The notes beneath the pieces were generated by a model that worked only from the letters and a program-made list of their open reading frames with translations, searched no databases and had not been told where the DNA came from. Made by a program: the position numbers and the translations under genes. DNA of 64,000 nt from DATARR01 sp036376245 (GTDB lineage Bacteria; Acidobacteriota; Thermoanaerobaculia; Multivoradales; UBA5704). The stretch is from positions 49,443 to 113,442 of the forward strand of contig DASVAS010000018.1 in assembly GCA_036376245.1 (NCBI GenBank), given 5' to 3'. This document shows positions 23,622-31,367 of this stretch, piece after piece (the first letter of the stretch is position 1; each line of letters starts with the position of its first letter).

Positions 23622-25616
23622 TCAGCTCCACCTTGGCGCCGAAGCGATCTCACCCGAGCCCGGCTTCTCCTGCCAGGACTTCGCCAGCTCCGGCAGCTCG
23701 AAGGTGAAGGTGGTCTCCCCGGGCTCGCTCTCGAAGCCGATCTGGCCGCCGTGGCGCTCGACGATCGCCTTGGAGATGCTCAGCCCCAGGCCGGTTCCGC
23801 CCTTCTGGCGCGTCGAGGAGCTGTCCGCCTGCGCGAAGCGCTCGAAGACGCGGGGCTGGAACTCCGGCGAAATCCCCTTGCCGTGGTCCGTCACCGAGAT
23901 GCGGACGCGGCCCGCCTCGCCGCGGCGGACGGCGATCTCCACCGTGCCGTCCCGGGGCGAGAACTTGGCGGCGTTGGAGAGCAGGTTGGTCATCACCTGC
24001 AGGACGCGGTCGGCGTCGGCCCAGACCCGCGCCCCCTCCACCGGCTCCACGATCCGCAGCTCCACCCCCAGCTCCTCGGCGTAGGCGCGGTTGACGTCCA
24101 CCGCCTGCTCCACCAGCGGCATCAGCTCCAGCGCCGCGAAGCGGAATCCCATGGTCCCCGACTCGATCTTCTCCACGTCCAGCATGTCGTTGACCAGCCG
24201 CACCAGGCGCTCGCAGTTCTTGGCGGCGATCTCCACCAGTTGCCGCGCCTTCTCCGGCAGCTCGCCGGCCACGCCGCCCGCGATCAGCCCCAGCGAGCCG
24301 CGGATGGAGGTCAGGGGCGTCCGCAGCTCGTGGCTGACCACCGACACGAAGTCGTTCTTCATCTGCTCGACCCGCTTGCGGTCCTGGATGTCGCGCGCCA
24401 CGGCGTAGAAGAGCTCCCGCTCGCTGTGGGCGCTCGCCCGCCAGGAGAGCCAGCGCCAGGTGCCGTCCTTGGACAGGTAGCGGTTCTCGAAGTCCAGGGT
24501 GCCGCCGCCCAGGATCAGCCGCCGGGCCTCGGTCGCCGTCGACTCCCGGTCGTCGGGATGGACGAACTCGACGAAAGGCCGCGCCTTCAGCTCCTCGACC
24601 GTGAAGCCGAGGACCCGCTCCCAGGTAGCGTTGAGGTGCTTGAAGTAACCGTCGAAGCTGGCGATGCAGAGCATGTCCCGCGACATGTCGAAGAACCGGT
24701 TGCGCTCCTGCTCGGCGTGCGTCCGCTCCTCGATCTCCGCCGTCAGGGCGGCGTTGATGCGGGCCAGCTCGGCGGCGCTCTCGTCCGCCCGGCGGAACAG
24801 CGCGTAGACGTTGGCCAGCACCCCCACCAGCACGCACAGGTAGCTCAGGCTCTTGGCGATATGCCCGGCCTCGGTCGGGGCGTCGAACGGCCGCGCGGCG
24901 AAGGGCATGAAGGCGACCTGGGCCATCAGCCCGAGCACCAGCGACAGCGTCACCCAGTGCCCCAGCCCGCTCTCGCGCCAGCTCCCCCGCCACAGGTAGC
25001 GGGCGACGGCCAGCAGGAAGAAGGCCGCCGGGATCAGCTCGGCCGGCCGCTGGAACATATCGTCCGGAAAATAGGCGCTCGGCAGCGGCGTGAAGATGAA
25101 GAAAAGCAGGCAGGCCAGCGCCACGGTGGCCACCAGCGCGTAGACCGCCCGCTGATTCAGCGGCCTCTGCGGCGTCTCCTCCGGTCCCACTCCCGGCGCG
25201 CTGAGCCAGAGGAAGAACCCCAGGAAGAGCCGCGAGGCGAACCAGCTCCAGGGGCTGACCGACGTGAGGTCGGGATCCTCGAAGCGGCCGGGGAACGGCG
25301 CCGTGGCGATGGCGTGGTAGGCGTCCAGCAGGGCCGTGCCGGCGAAGATCGCTCCCAGCAGCAGGGAGGTGTTGCTGCGGCGGCTGTAGAAGCGGACCAG
25401 GGCGAGGATGGCGACGCCCAGGGCGAGCATCGCCGCCACGGTCTCGTGCAGGGTGTGCAGGTAGGCGTTGCCGTTCCAGCGGAGGCCCCGCAGCCAGGGA
25501 GCCAGGGCCAGGCAGAGGGCGGCCACCGCGACGTAGGAGACGGCTCTGCGGACGGCGACCGCCATCGGGAGCGGCGGCGCCTCCGCGCGGGTCGGCGTCA
25601 GCGGCCAGGCATCCAC
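23622..25616 (-). CDS. Sensor histidine kinase: seven-helix MASE-like sensor, PAS, HisKA, HATPase
   Basis: 664 residues. The N-terminal about 270 residues contain several membrane helices (from about 24 to 268), resembling an integral-membrane MASE-type sensor. A short coiled region (ELARINAALTAEIEERTHAEQER) precedes a PAS domain (about 305-410, GYFKHLNATWERVLGFTVEEL). The kinase core has the phospho-acceptor in SHELRTPLTS (His about 429), N box NLLSNAAKF (about 545), G1 DHGKGI, F box FERFAQAD and G2 GGTGLGLSI. The start is a GTG. It likely phosphorylates the nearby receiver or Hpt proteins. The gene is convergent with the CheY-Hpt pair. Confidence 0.9.
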   Translation of the reverse strand: MDAWPLTPTRAEAPPLPMAVAVRRAVSYVAVAALCLALAPWLRGLRWNGNAYLHTLHETVAAMLALGVAILALVRFYSRRSNTSLLLGAIFAGTALLDAYHAIATAPFPGRFEDPDLTSVSPWSWFASRLFLGFFLWLSAPGVGPEETPQRPLNQRAVYALVATVALACLLFFIFTPLPSAYFPDDMFQRPAELIPAAFFLLAVARYLWRGSWRESGLGHWVTLSLVLGLMAQVAFMPFAARPFDAPTEAGHIAKSLSYLCVLVGVLANVYALFRRADESAAELARINAALTAEIEERTHAEQERNRFFDMSRDMLCIASFDGYFKHLNATWERVLGFTVEELKARPFVEFVHPDDRESTATEARRLILGGGTLDFENRYLSKDGTWRWLSWRASAHSERELFYAVARDIQDRKRVEQMKNDFVSVVSHELRTPLTSIRGSLGLIAGGVAGELPEKARQLVEIAAKNCERLVRLVNDMLDVEKIESGTMGFRFAALELMPLVEQAVDVNRAYAEELGVELRIVEPVEGARVWADADRVLQVMTNLLSNAAKFSPRDGTVEIAVRRGEAGRVRISVTDHGKGISPEFQPRVFERFAQADSSSTRQKGGTGLGLSISKAIVERHGGQIGFESEPGETTFTFELPELAKSWQEKPGSGEIASAPRWS

Positions 25617-25700
25617 GTCGACCAGGATATCTGATATCTATTGCGCCTCGAGGGGTGTATGATGCGCTTTCACGGTGAGGGAGTCGAAGGGAGGCTTTCC

Positions 25701-25889
25701 ATGGACCACCACTCACTGACGGATCGAAGAGTTTTCCTCAAGCGCACAATCCAGGGGGCGGGCCTGGCGTTCGCGGCGCCCGCGATCCTGTCGGCGCTCG
25801 GCCCCGGCGCCCTCCAGGCCCAGACCAGCGGTCCCAGCGGCGCTCCGGCTGGTGTCGCCGGGCAGGGCTACGGCAATCCTCCTCGGTAA
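25701..25889 (+). CDS. 62-aa twin-arginine signal peptide protein
   Basis: The ATG at 25701 has GGGAGGC upstream. The product begins MDHHSLTDRRVFLKR with a Tat motif (TDRRVFLK), followed by the hydrophobic stretch GAGLAFAAPAILSALG and a likely cleavage site LQAQT near residue 37, leaving a mature peptide of only about 25 residues, rich in Gly/Pro/Ser (TSGPSGAPAGVAGQGYGNPPR). No cofactor-binding site is visible. The gene is alone, convergent with nadE with an 18-base gap. A Tat substrate this short is unusual; it could be a peptide precursor, a redox-partner chaperone substrate or an escort. Function unknown. Confidence 0.65.
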   Translation: MDHHSLTDRRVFLKRTIQGAGLAFAAPAILSALGPGALQAQTSGPSGAPAGVAGQGYGNPPR

Positions 25890-25907
25890 AACCGGGGCGG
25901 CAAGGGC

Positions 25908-27785
25908 CTACCACTCGTTCCGCTGCACCACCGGCAACTGGAGCGCCCGCTCGCGGTCGAGGTCGAGCGATCCCACGTGCAGGGCGAGAGGGGATTGCAC
26001 CCACTTGTAGATCGAGCGGGTGAAGAGGACAGCGAAACGCCGGGCCCAGGATTCCAGCTTTCCAGGCTCCACCTCCGGGAAGGCGGCGCGCAGTGCAGCC
26101 GCCACTTCGTCCGGCGACAGTTTCTCCCCCGCGTACAGGTACAGGCAGGTATCCAGCACCGCGAACGGCATCAGCTCGTCTTCCGCCGTCTGCGCTTCGG
26201 CCAGCTCCGGGCCGGGCTCGGTTTCCAGCGTGCGGCGGATGCCCGCGAATCCGAAGCGCTGGTGGAACCGCTCCAGCAGCGCCACCACCACCGTCTTCGG
26301 CACGTTGGCGATCACCGACAGGGCCCCCTCCAGGTCGCCGCCGATGGTCGTGTACCCCACCGCCTTCTCGCTCATGTCGCCGGTCTGGAGGAACAGCGCT
26401 CCGGAGCTGTTGGCCCAGTTCCACATGCGGCCGGCCCGCAGGCGCGCCTGGACGTTCTGCAGCGTGACCGGCGTCGGCTCCCCGCCCCGCAGCATCCGCC
26501 GCGTCGCCTCCGCCTCGCGGTCGAAGGCCTCCTCGATGGGCTCCACCAGCAGGGGGACCTCCAGCTCCTCGCACAGGGTGGAGGCCGCGTCGCGCGTCCC
26601 CTCCCCCGAGTAGCGGGTCGGCATGTAGAAGGCGTGGATCGTGCCGGGATCTCCCTCCTCGCGGAGGAGCTGCGCCGCCCGCCAGGCGATCAGCAGCGTC
26701 AGCATCGAGTCCCGGCCGCCCGACAGGGCGATCCCCAGCAGGCGGAAGGCGCCGGACTTCCGGTAATAGTCCTTGATCCCGAGGGCCAGGGCCTCGATCA
26801 GCTCGTCCAGAACCTCCTCGCGCAGGGTGCGGGAGGGGGCTCCGTCCGCGGGGAGGAAGAGGTTCCGCCACGCCGGCGTCGGATAGGCCAGCCCCGAGCG
26901 GTCGCCCGTGGGCCGGCCGCACCGCAGCACCGGCACCGGGACCTCCTGGCGCTGGAACTCCTCGCAGTCGCTCCGCCACGTCGAGGCCTCCCGCCGCGCC
27001 CGCAGCGTGCGGTCGAGATCCACCACGCAGGAAGACCATCCTTCGCGGAAACGGGGCGCCTCCAGCATCGGGCGGCCGTTCTGGAACACGTACCCGCCGC
27101 CGTCGAAGACCAGGCCGTCCTGCGCGCCCACCCAGTTGGCGTAGGCGAGCGTCGCCTGGTTGTCCGCCGAGCGCGTGGCGAGCATCTCCCGCCGGGTGGA
27201 GGCCACGCCGACCCGGTAGGGAGAGGACGACACGTTCACCACCACCTCCGCCCCCGAGTAGCACCGCCGCCGCATGGGGCCGTCCGGGGACCAGACGTCC
27301 TCGCAGACCTCCACCGCCAGCAGGCCGAAGTCGAATTCGAAGATGGAGTCGCCCACGGGCACGCCTCCGGCTTCGAGGGCGAGCCCCGGCGCGCCGCGGG
27401 AGAACGTCCGCGCCTCATAGAAGACGTTGTAGGTAGGGAGCTTCTCCTTGGGTACGAAGCCGAGGACGGTCCCGCTGTGCACGACCGCGGCGCAGTTGAA
27501 GATCTGCCCGCCCACGGCCACGGCGACGCCGAGCACGAACACGGTGGGCAATTCCGCCGTCTCGGCCGCGAACCGCTCCAGCTCCGCCCGCTGCCCTTCC
27601 AGGAACGGCCGCCACTGGACCAGGTCCTCGGCCGGATACCCGCCCACCACCTGCTCCGAGAAGCAGCCGATCGTCACCCCCTCCGCCGCCATGGCCCGGG
27701 CCTGCGCCAGCACCCGGTCGACGTTCGACCGCACCGCCCCGACCGTGGGGTTGACGTTGCCGATCCCGATCTTCACCAGTCGCAT
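25908..27785 (-). CDS. nadE: Glutamine-dependent NAD+ synthetase
   Basis: 625 residues; ATG at 27785 with GGGAGGA 8 bases upstream. The N-terminal domain (about 1-290) is a nitrilase-type glutaminase with Glu, the Lys in VPKEKLPTYN and Cys in AVEVCEDVW. The C-terminal synthetase domain has the PP-loop SGGRDS, a helix-rich core with QTGDMSEKAVGYTTIGGD, typical of NadE, and the final region ADEL..DTCLYLYAGEKLSP. It amidates deamido-NAD at the last step of NAD synthesis, using glutamine as ammonia donor. It stands alone, not with nadABC at 58-62 kb. Confidence 0.95.
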   Translation of the reverse strand: MRLVKIGIGNVNPTVGAVRSNVDRVLAQARAMAAEGVTIGCFSEQVVGGYPAEDLVQWRPFLEGQRAELERFAAETAELPTVFVLGVAVAVGGQIFNCAAVVHSGTVLGFVPKEKLPTYNVFYEARTFSRGAPGLALEAGGVPVGDSIFEFDFGLLAVEVCEDVWSPDGPMRRRCYSGAEVVVNVSSSPYRVGVASTRREMLATRSADNQATLAYANWVGAQDGLVFDGGGYVFQNGRPMLEAPRFREGWSSCVVDLDRTLRARREASTWRSDCEEFQRQEVPVPVLRCGRPTGDRSGLAYPTPAWRNLFLPADGAPSRTLREEVLDELIEALALGIKDYYRKSGAFRLLGIALSGGRDSMLTLLIAWRAAQLLREEGDPGTIHAFYMPTRYSGEGTRDAASTLCEELEVPLLVEPIEEAFDREAEATRRMLRGGEPTPVTLQNVQARLRAGRMWNWANSSGALFLQTGDMSEKAVGYTTIGGDLEGALSVIANVPKTVVVALLERFHQRFGFAGIRRTLETEPGPELAEAQTAEDELMPFAVLDTCLYLYAGEKLSPDEVAAALRAAFPEVEPGKLESWARRFAVLFTRSIYKWVQSPLALHVGSLDLDRERALQLPVVQRNEW

Positions 27786-27834
27786 CCGCGGGTTCCTCCC
27801 GGGGGGATCGTATCGCGAGTGGTCCTGGCGGCCT

Positions 27835-28671
27835 TCATGCCATCACCGATAACACGTTGAGCACCTCGCCACCCAGCGCCTGATCTCCTTCGAACCGCAT
27901 CTCCCGCCGCGCCTCGTCCTTGGAGATACCCTTCGTGAACAGCCGCCACGCGATGTCCTGATCGATCACGACCTTCGCGTCAGGCATTCCTTCCGCATTC
28001 CTTCCCAGCCGCCAGCTCCCATTCTGGCGCTCCAGGAACCAGGAGCCGCCCGCTTCGCCGCTCACCTCGACTTCGAGGAGCGTTCCATCCGGCTCCTCCA
28101 CGTTCCTGTACGTATGCGGAAGAGCGCGCAGGAAGGCGTCCAGCACGGGGAAGTACAGCTCCCGCTCCATGATCCCGGGCTTCCCCACCGCCAGCCGGAT
28201 CTGCTGCTGGTGATGCCATCGCTCCGTGTAGTCCCGCGCGATGTCGAACCAGTTTTCCGACTGCTCCTCCCCCGCCCACGCCACGGAGAAGATCGCCGGC
28301 CCGTGCGGGTCCAGGGTCCTGAAGAACTCATACACCTCGCGGTTCGTCTCCTCCAGAAGACCGATCAGGATTCGCGGACTGATCCGCCGCGCCGCCTGGA
28401 CCCAGTCGGCGTTGAGGCGGTTGAGATAATCCACCAGATCCCGATGGGAACCGATCTCCCCGGGAGGATCGCCGGAGTAGCCATCGCGATGAATGGAAAG
28501 CCGCCGGACGTTGCCGTCCAGCAGGTGCGCGGCGATGTCCTTCACGCGCCATAGCTTCGCGACCGTGGGACGGTTCCAGTCCTCGTCGTCGAGGCTCCGC
28601 AGCAGCTCGATCAGCCGGGCGTCCACTTGCGGGAAGAGCTCGGTGACGTAGAGGGGTTCGAGAGGCTTCAT
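27835..28671 (-). CDS. DinB/mycothiol-dependent maleylpyruvate isomerase-like protein
   Basis: 278 residues. The N-terminal half is a DinB-like four-helix bundle with a metal-type His pattern (IAAHLLDGN, DYTERWHHQQQIR) and a C-terminal SCP2-like stretch (about 180-275, LLEVEVSGEAGGSWFLERQNGSWRLG). This domain layout is typical of the MDMPI family, which uses mycothiol in actinobacteria; outside that group the thiol partner is unclear. The gene is 7 bases after the methyltransferase stop on the same strand and probably co-transcribed with it and the YnfA-like gene. Substrate unknown. Confidence 0.75.
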   Translation of the reverse strand: MKPLEPLYVTELFPQVDARLIELLRSLDDEDWNRPTVAKLWRVKDIAAHLLDGNVRRLSIHRDGYSGDPPGEIGSHRDLVDYLNRLNADWVQAARRISPRILIGLLEETNREVYEFFRTLDPHGPAIFSVAWAGEEQSENWFDIARDYTERWHHQQQIRLAVGKPGIMERELYFPVLDAFLRALPHTYRNVEEPDGTLLEVEVSGEAGGSWFLERQNGSWRLGRNAEGMPDAKVVIDQDIAWRLFTKGISKDEARREMRFEGDQALGGEVLNVLSVMA

Positions 28672-28678
28672 GATTGGA

Positions 28679-29305
28679 TCAGCGCTTCCTCATCACGATC
28701 GTGCAGTCGTCGTCCATGTAGCCGTTGTCGATGCGGACGTCCGCCGCCAGGGAACGCGCGAAAGCGGCCACGGTCGCCGGGTGGTGCAGGACGATCCAAT
28801 CGGCGTCGCCGGGAGATCTGGGAGTGCAGAGGAAATTGAAGGCCAGCGCCCGCTCCGCTGAAGCCCATGCCCGCTCGAGGGTTTCGTAGAACTGATCCTC
28901 CGGCAGCGTGCTCAGCGAGCCGGAAAAGATCACCACGTCGGCGCCGATGTCCAGGGTCTCCGGCTGCTTCACGAAATCCGCTTTGATCAGATGGAGACCT
29001 TCATACTTCCTGCGCCGGGCGGCCCGGATGGAAGAGGTTACGGCTTCGATCCCCGTGTAGCGGGACGGCACGATTCCCCGCTGGCGCAGAAATCCCAGCA
29101 GATCCGCGCGTCCGCAGCCGACGTCGAGGAGGCTCAATCCCGCCAGCGGACAGTTGCGCGCGATGGCTTCGAAGCGGATCTGCTGCGTCTCCTCGCTGTT
29201 CCAGAGCAGCGCATGGACGCCGCGCACCTTGCGCTGACGGGCCTCGTAATAGGGTCGCAGGTACTCGGGATCTTGCACGGCCATGTCGTTCCGGAGCCCC
29301 TTCAT
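28679..29305 (-). CDS. SAM-dependent methyltransferase
   Basis: 208 residues from the ATG at 29305, which overlaps the YnfA-like stop by 4 bases; the longer frame from 29587 runs through that gene. Class I Rossmann motif I is LLDVGCGRADLLGF (about 58-71), with an acidic motif II region YTGIEAVTSS and motif IV DVVIFSGSLSTL. N-terminal segment LLWNSEETQQIRFEAI is helical. Substrate unknown. It is part of a three-gene minus-strand unit with the DinB-like and YnfA-like genes. Confidence 0.8.
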   Translation of the reverse strand: MKGLRNDMAVQDPEYLRPYYEARQRKVRGVHALLWNSEETQQIRFEAIARNCPLAGLSLLDVGCGRADLLGFLRQRGIVPSRYTGIEAVTSSIRAARRRKYEGLHLIKADFVKQPETLDIGADVVIFSGSLSTLPEDQFYETLERAWASAERALAFNFLCTPRSPGDADWIVLHHPATVAAFARSLAADVRIDNGYMDDDCTIVMRKR

Positions 29306-29628
29306 CCACGCGGCCAGTACATCATGACCATGACCCCGAGCAGGCACAGCCCGGCGCCCAGGAGATCGTAGCGGTCGGGGACGACCCGTTCGACGCCCCA
29401 TCCCCAGAACACCGACATGGCGATGAAAACGCCGCCATAGGCCGCGTAGGTCCGCGCGAAATGAGCGGGCTGCAGCGTGGGGATGATCCCGTACACCACC
29501 AGCAGCAAGGCCCCCGCCACTCCCGTCCAGCCGCTCCGCCCGCCCCGGACCCACATCCAGATCAGATACCCGCCGCCGATCTCGCACAGTCCGGCGAGAA
29601 GGAAGAAGAACACCGATTTCGCGATCAT
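29302..29628 (-). CDS. YnfA/UPF0060 family small membrane protein
   Basis: 108 residues, the family's usual length. Four membrane helices, signature FFFLLAGLCEIGGGYLIWMWVR at the N-terminus, PTLQPAHFARTYAAYGGVFI in the middle and DLLGAGLCLLGVMVMMYWPR at the end. It is a member of the small multidrug resistance-like superfamily; no transport function is firmly established. It is the first gene of a three-gene unit and overlaps the methyltransferase by four bases (ATGA). Confidence 0.88.
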   Translation of the reverse strand: MIAKSVFFFLLAGLCEIGGGYLIWMWVRGGRSGWTGVAGALLLVVYGIIPTLQPAHFARTYAAYGGVFIAMSVFWGWGVERVVPDRYDLLGAGLCLLGVMVMMYWPRG

Positions 29629-29702
29629 GCCGATGCGGCCCTCCTTTGAGCAGGGGCTATGCTACGCGATCAAGGGGGGCCCGCGGGCTGGCGGTCACGA
29701 TC

Positions 29703-29728
29703 CGGGGGCCCTCGGGTCCGGGCCCCCG
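29703..29728. terminator. GC-rich hairpin downstream of the Kazal gene
   Basis: CGGGGGCCC and GGGCCCCCG (9-bp perfect arms, 8-base loop) lie 10 bases past the stop at 29738 on the minus strand. No T-run follows, so termination would have to be Rho-independent in an unusual way or the hairpin stabilises the mRNA end. Confidence 0.45.
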
Positions 29729-29737
29729 GTCACCGTC

Positions 29738-30268
29738 CTACATCGGCGGCTCTTTGCAGACGTCGCCCAGGGCCTGGACGCTCACGCCGGCCCGGGCGGC
29801 TTCGCAGGCGTTGCCGTAGACCTTGCTGTCACAGCCGCAGACCGGATCGTAGATCTCGGGGCAGGCCTCCGGGCGCGTCGCGCAGGTGCCCTTGGCGCTG
29901 CACTGGCCCGTGGGCCGGGAGCAGAACTGGCCCTTGCCGCACTCCGAGCTCTTGGTGCAGGTGCCTTCGCAGGCGCCCGCGCTCCGGACGTTCACCCCGG
30001 CCATGGCCGCGAAGCAGAAGTTGCTGTAGGTCATGCCGTCGCAGCCGCAGACGGGATCGAAGAACAGCGGGCAGATCTGCGGCCGGACCACGCACGTGCC
30101 GGGGCCACCGCACTTGCCCGCGCGGGACTGGCAGTACTGGCTGCGGTCGCACTCGCCGTTGTCCTTGCAGGCCTTGCCCGTCGGCTTGTCCTGCTGGGCC
30201 GAGGCCACGGACAGCGAAGCCACCACCGCCACGATGAGGAACAGGACCTTGAAACATCGACCGTTCAT
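29738..30268 (-). CDS. Secreted protein with two Kazal-type inhibitor repeats
   Basis: 176 residues; N-terminal signal peptide (about 1-24, ending SVASAQ). The mature part is Cys-rich and made of two similar units, each with a CxxxxECxxxQYCxxxxG knot followed by a Kazal-like core: DPVCGCDGMTYSNFCFA (about 90-106) and YDPVCGCDSKVYGNACEA (about 150-167). Kazal domains inhibit serine proteases; bacterial examples act extracellularly, and this window also encodes a secreted trypsin-like protease and two S9 peptidases. Whether it inhibits any of them is untested. It has no close operon partner. Confidence 0.85.
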   Translation of the reverse strand: MNGRCFKVLFLIVAVVASLSVASAQQDKPTGKACKDNGECDRSQYCQSRAGKCGGPGTCVVRPQICPLFFDPVCGCDGMTYSNFCFAAMAGVNVRSAGACEGTCTKSSECGKGQFCSRPTGQCSAKGTCATRPEACPEIYDPVCGCDSKVYGNACEAARAGVSVQALGDVCKEPPM

Positions 30269-30475
30269 GGACCACCTCCTCGGGAATCGGGACGCAGGTC
30301 CCGGGTTGAGCCCGGGCTCGGCCGCGCACCGGCCGGCCCGGAACGGAAGCGGCAGGAAAACGGAACCGAAGGTCAGGACAGCTTGGCGGGACCTTCTCTA
30401 ACTCTGTTTTTAAGAGAGTACCACAGGCCCGCGACGCCACGCCCTAACCGCCGGCCGGGCCGTCCTCCCCTTTCC
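30269..30475. other. Gene-free stretch upstream of the transposase locus
   Basis: No gene, rich in GC with a weak TTTTTAAGAGAG stretch near 30405. The rest of the 393-base gap to 30661 is occupied by the family D element. Confidence 0.5.
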
Positions 30476-30583
30476 CGCCCCAGGTTGAAACCGTGGGGCT
30501 ACGTACGGATGTGCCTGAAGGCACGGTCCGAACCGTCCCTTGAGGGACAATCGTGCGTAGCCCCATGGTTTCAACCTGGGGCG
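30476..30583. repeat. Family D cruciform element, copy 1 (left of transposase)
   Basis: About 108 bases. Outer arms of about 33 bases (CGCCCCAGGTTGAAACC...) are inverted copies of each other with one or two mismatches. Between them are two small perfect dyads, GTGCCTgaAGGCAC and GTCCCTtgAGGGAC. The shape is that of REP/BIME-type substrates mobilised by RAYT transposases. A near-identical copy in the same orientation lies at 31203-31310. Confidence 0.9.
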
Positions 30584-30661
30584 GCGAAGGCCACGGCGTC
30601 GGCTTGTCAATAGATAACGGCACGGTTATGCTTCGGAAAAATTCCGAACTGTTCCGAGATC

Positions 30662-31114
30662 ATGGCACATACTTATTCCTATCTTCTCTACCATCTCGTC
30701 TTCTCAACCAAGCAACGGGTTCCTTCCATCAACGACGCTCTTCGCCTGCCTCTCTATGAGTACATGGGAGGGATCGTCCGGCAGAATGGCGGCGCCTTGC
30801 TGGAGATCGGCGGGATGCCCGACCATGTCCATCTTCTGGTGAGACTCAAGACAGATCCCTCGGTCGCGGCCGTAGTCCAGAAGATCAAGGGGAAATCCTC
30901 GAAGTGGGTCAACGACAGCGGGCTTCTCCAAGAGAGCTTCCGTTGGCAGCAGGGGTACGGGGTGTTTTCCGTCAGCGGGTCAGGAGCCGAGAAAGTCCGG
31001 CGCTATCTCCGAAACCAGCAGGAACATCACCGTAAGGTGGGCTACATCGATGAGTTGATCACTCTCCTCAAACGCCATCACATTCCCTATAGGTTGGAGG
31101 ATTTGTTGGACTGA
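30662..31114 (+). CDS. tnpA: IS200/REP-associated tyrosine (Y1, HUH) transposase
   Basis: 150 residues, complete. The protein begins MAHTYSYLLYHLVFSTKQR, has the HUH motif DHVHLLV (about residues 56-62), and the catalytic tyrosine region WQQGYGVFSVS (about 98-108), then a basic C-terminal helix (RYLRNQQEHHRKVGY). This is a single-domain Y1 transposase of the IS200-like/RAYT type. Such enzymes nick and join single-stranded hairpin DNA. The two family D elements on either side are its likely substrates. No TnpB is nearby. Confidence 0.9.
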   Translation: MAHTYSYLLYHLVFSTKQRVPSINDALRLPLYEYMGGIVRQNGGALLEIGGMPDHVHLLVRLKTDPSVAAVVQKIKGKSSKWVNDSGLLQESFRWQQGYGVFSVSGSGAEKVRRYLRNQQEHHRKVGYIDELITLLKRHHIPYRLEDLLD

Positions 31115-31202
31115 AAGGCGCTGCCTTCCCGTTCCCGGCCCGCCCGCGGTCAGGTCAGCCAGGCCAGGGCCAGTCAGCCAGGCCAGTCAGGTCAGCCTCC
31201 GC

Positions 31203-31310
31203 CGCCCCAGGTTGAAACCGTGGGGCTACGCACGGATGTGCCTGAAGGCCCGGTTCGAACCGTCCCTTGAGGGACAATCGTGCGTAGCCCCATGGTTTCA
31301 ACCTGGGGCG
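31203..31310. repeat. Family D cruciform element, copy 2 (right of transposase)
   Basis: Nearly identical in sequence and orientation to copy 1, with few substitutions; the first inner dyad is slightly degraded (GTGCCTGAAGGCCC) while the second, GTCCCTtgAGGGAC, is intact. It is embedded in a 253-base gap between transposase and nrfA. The segment just before it (31140-31200) holds short CAG-rich repeats (GTCAGCCAGGCCAG). Confidence 0.9.
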
Positions 31311-31367
31311 GCGGAGGCCACGTCGCATCCGGGCCCCGGGCCCGGACGGATCGGCGAACCCCCTCCC

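Noticed and set aside
31240..31275. GGTTCGAAC stretch inside family D copy 2, like a tRNA T-loop
   Set aside because: It is part of the repeat's central region; no acceptor or anticodon stem of a tRNA can be built around it, and copy 1 reads GGTCCGAAC.
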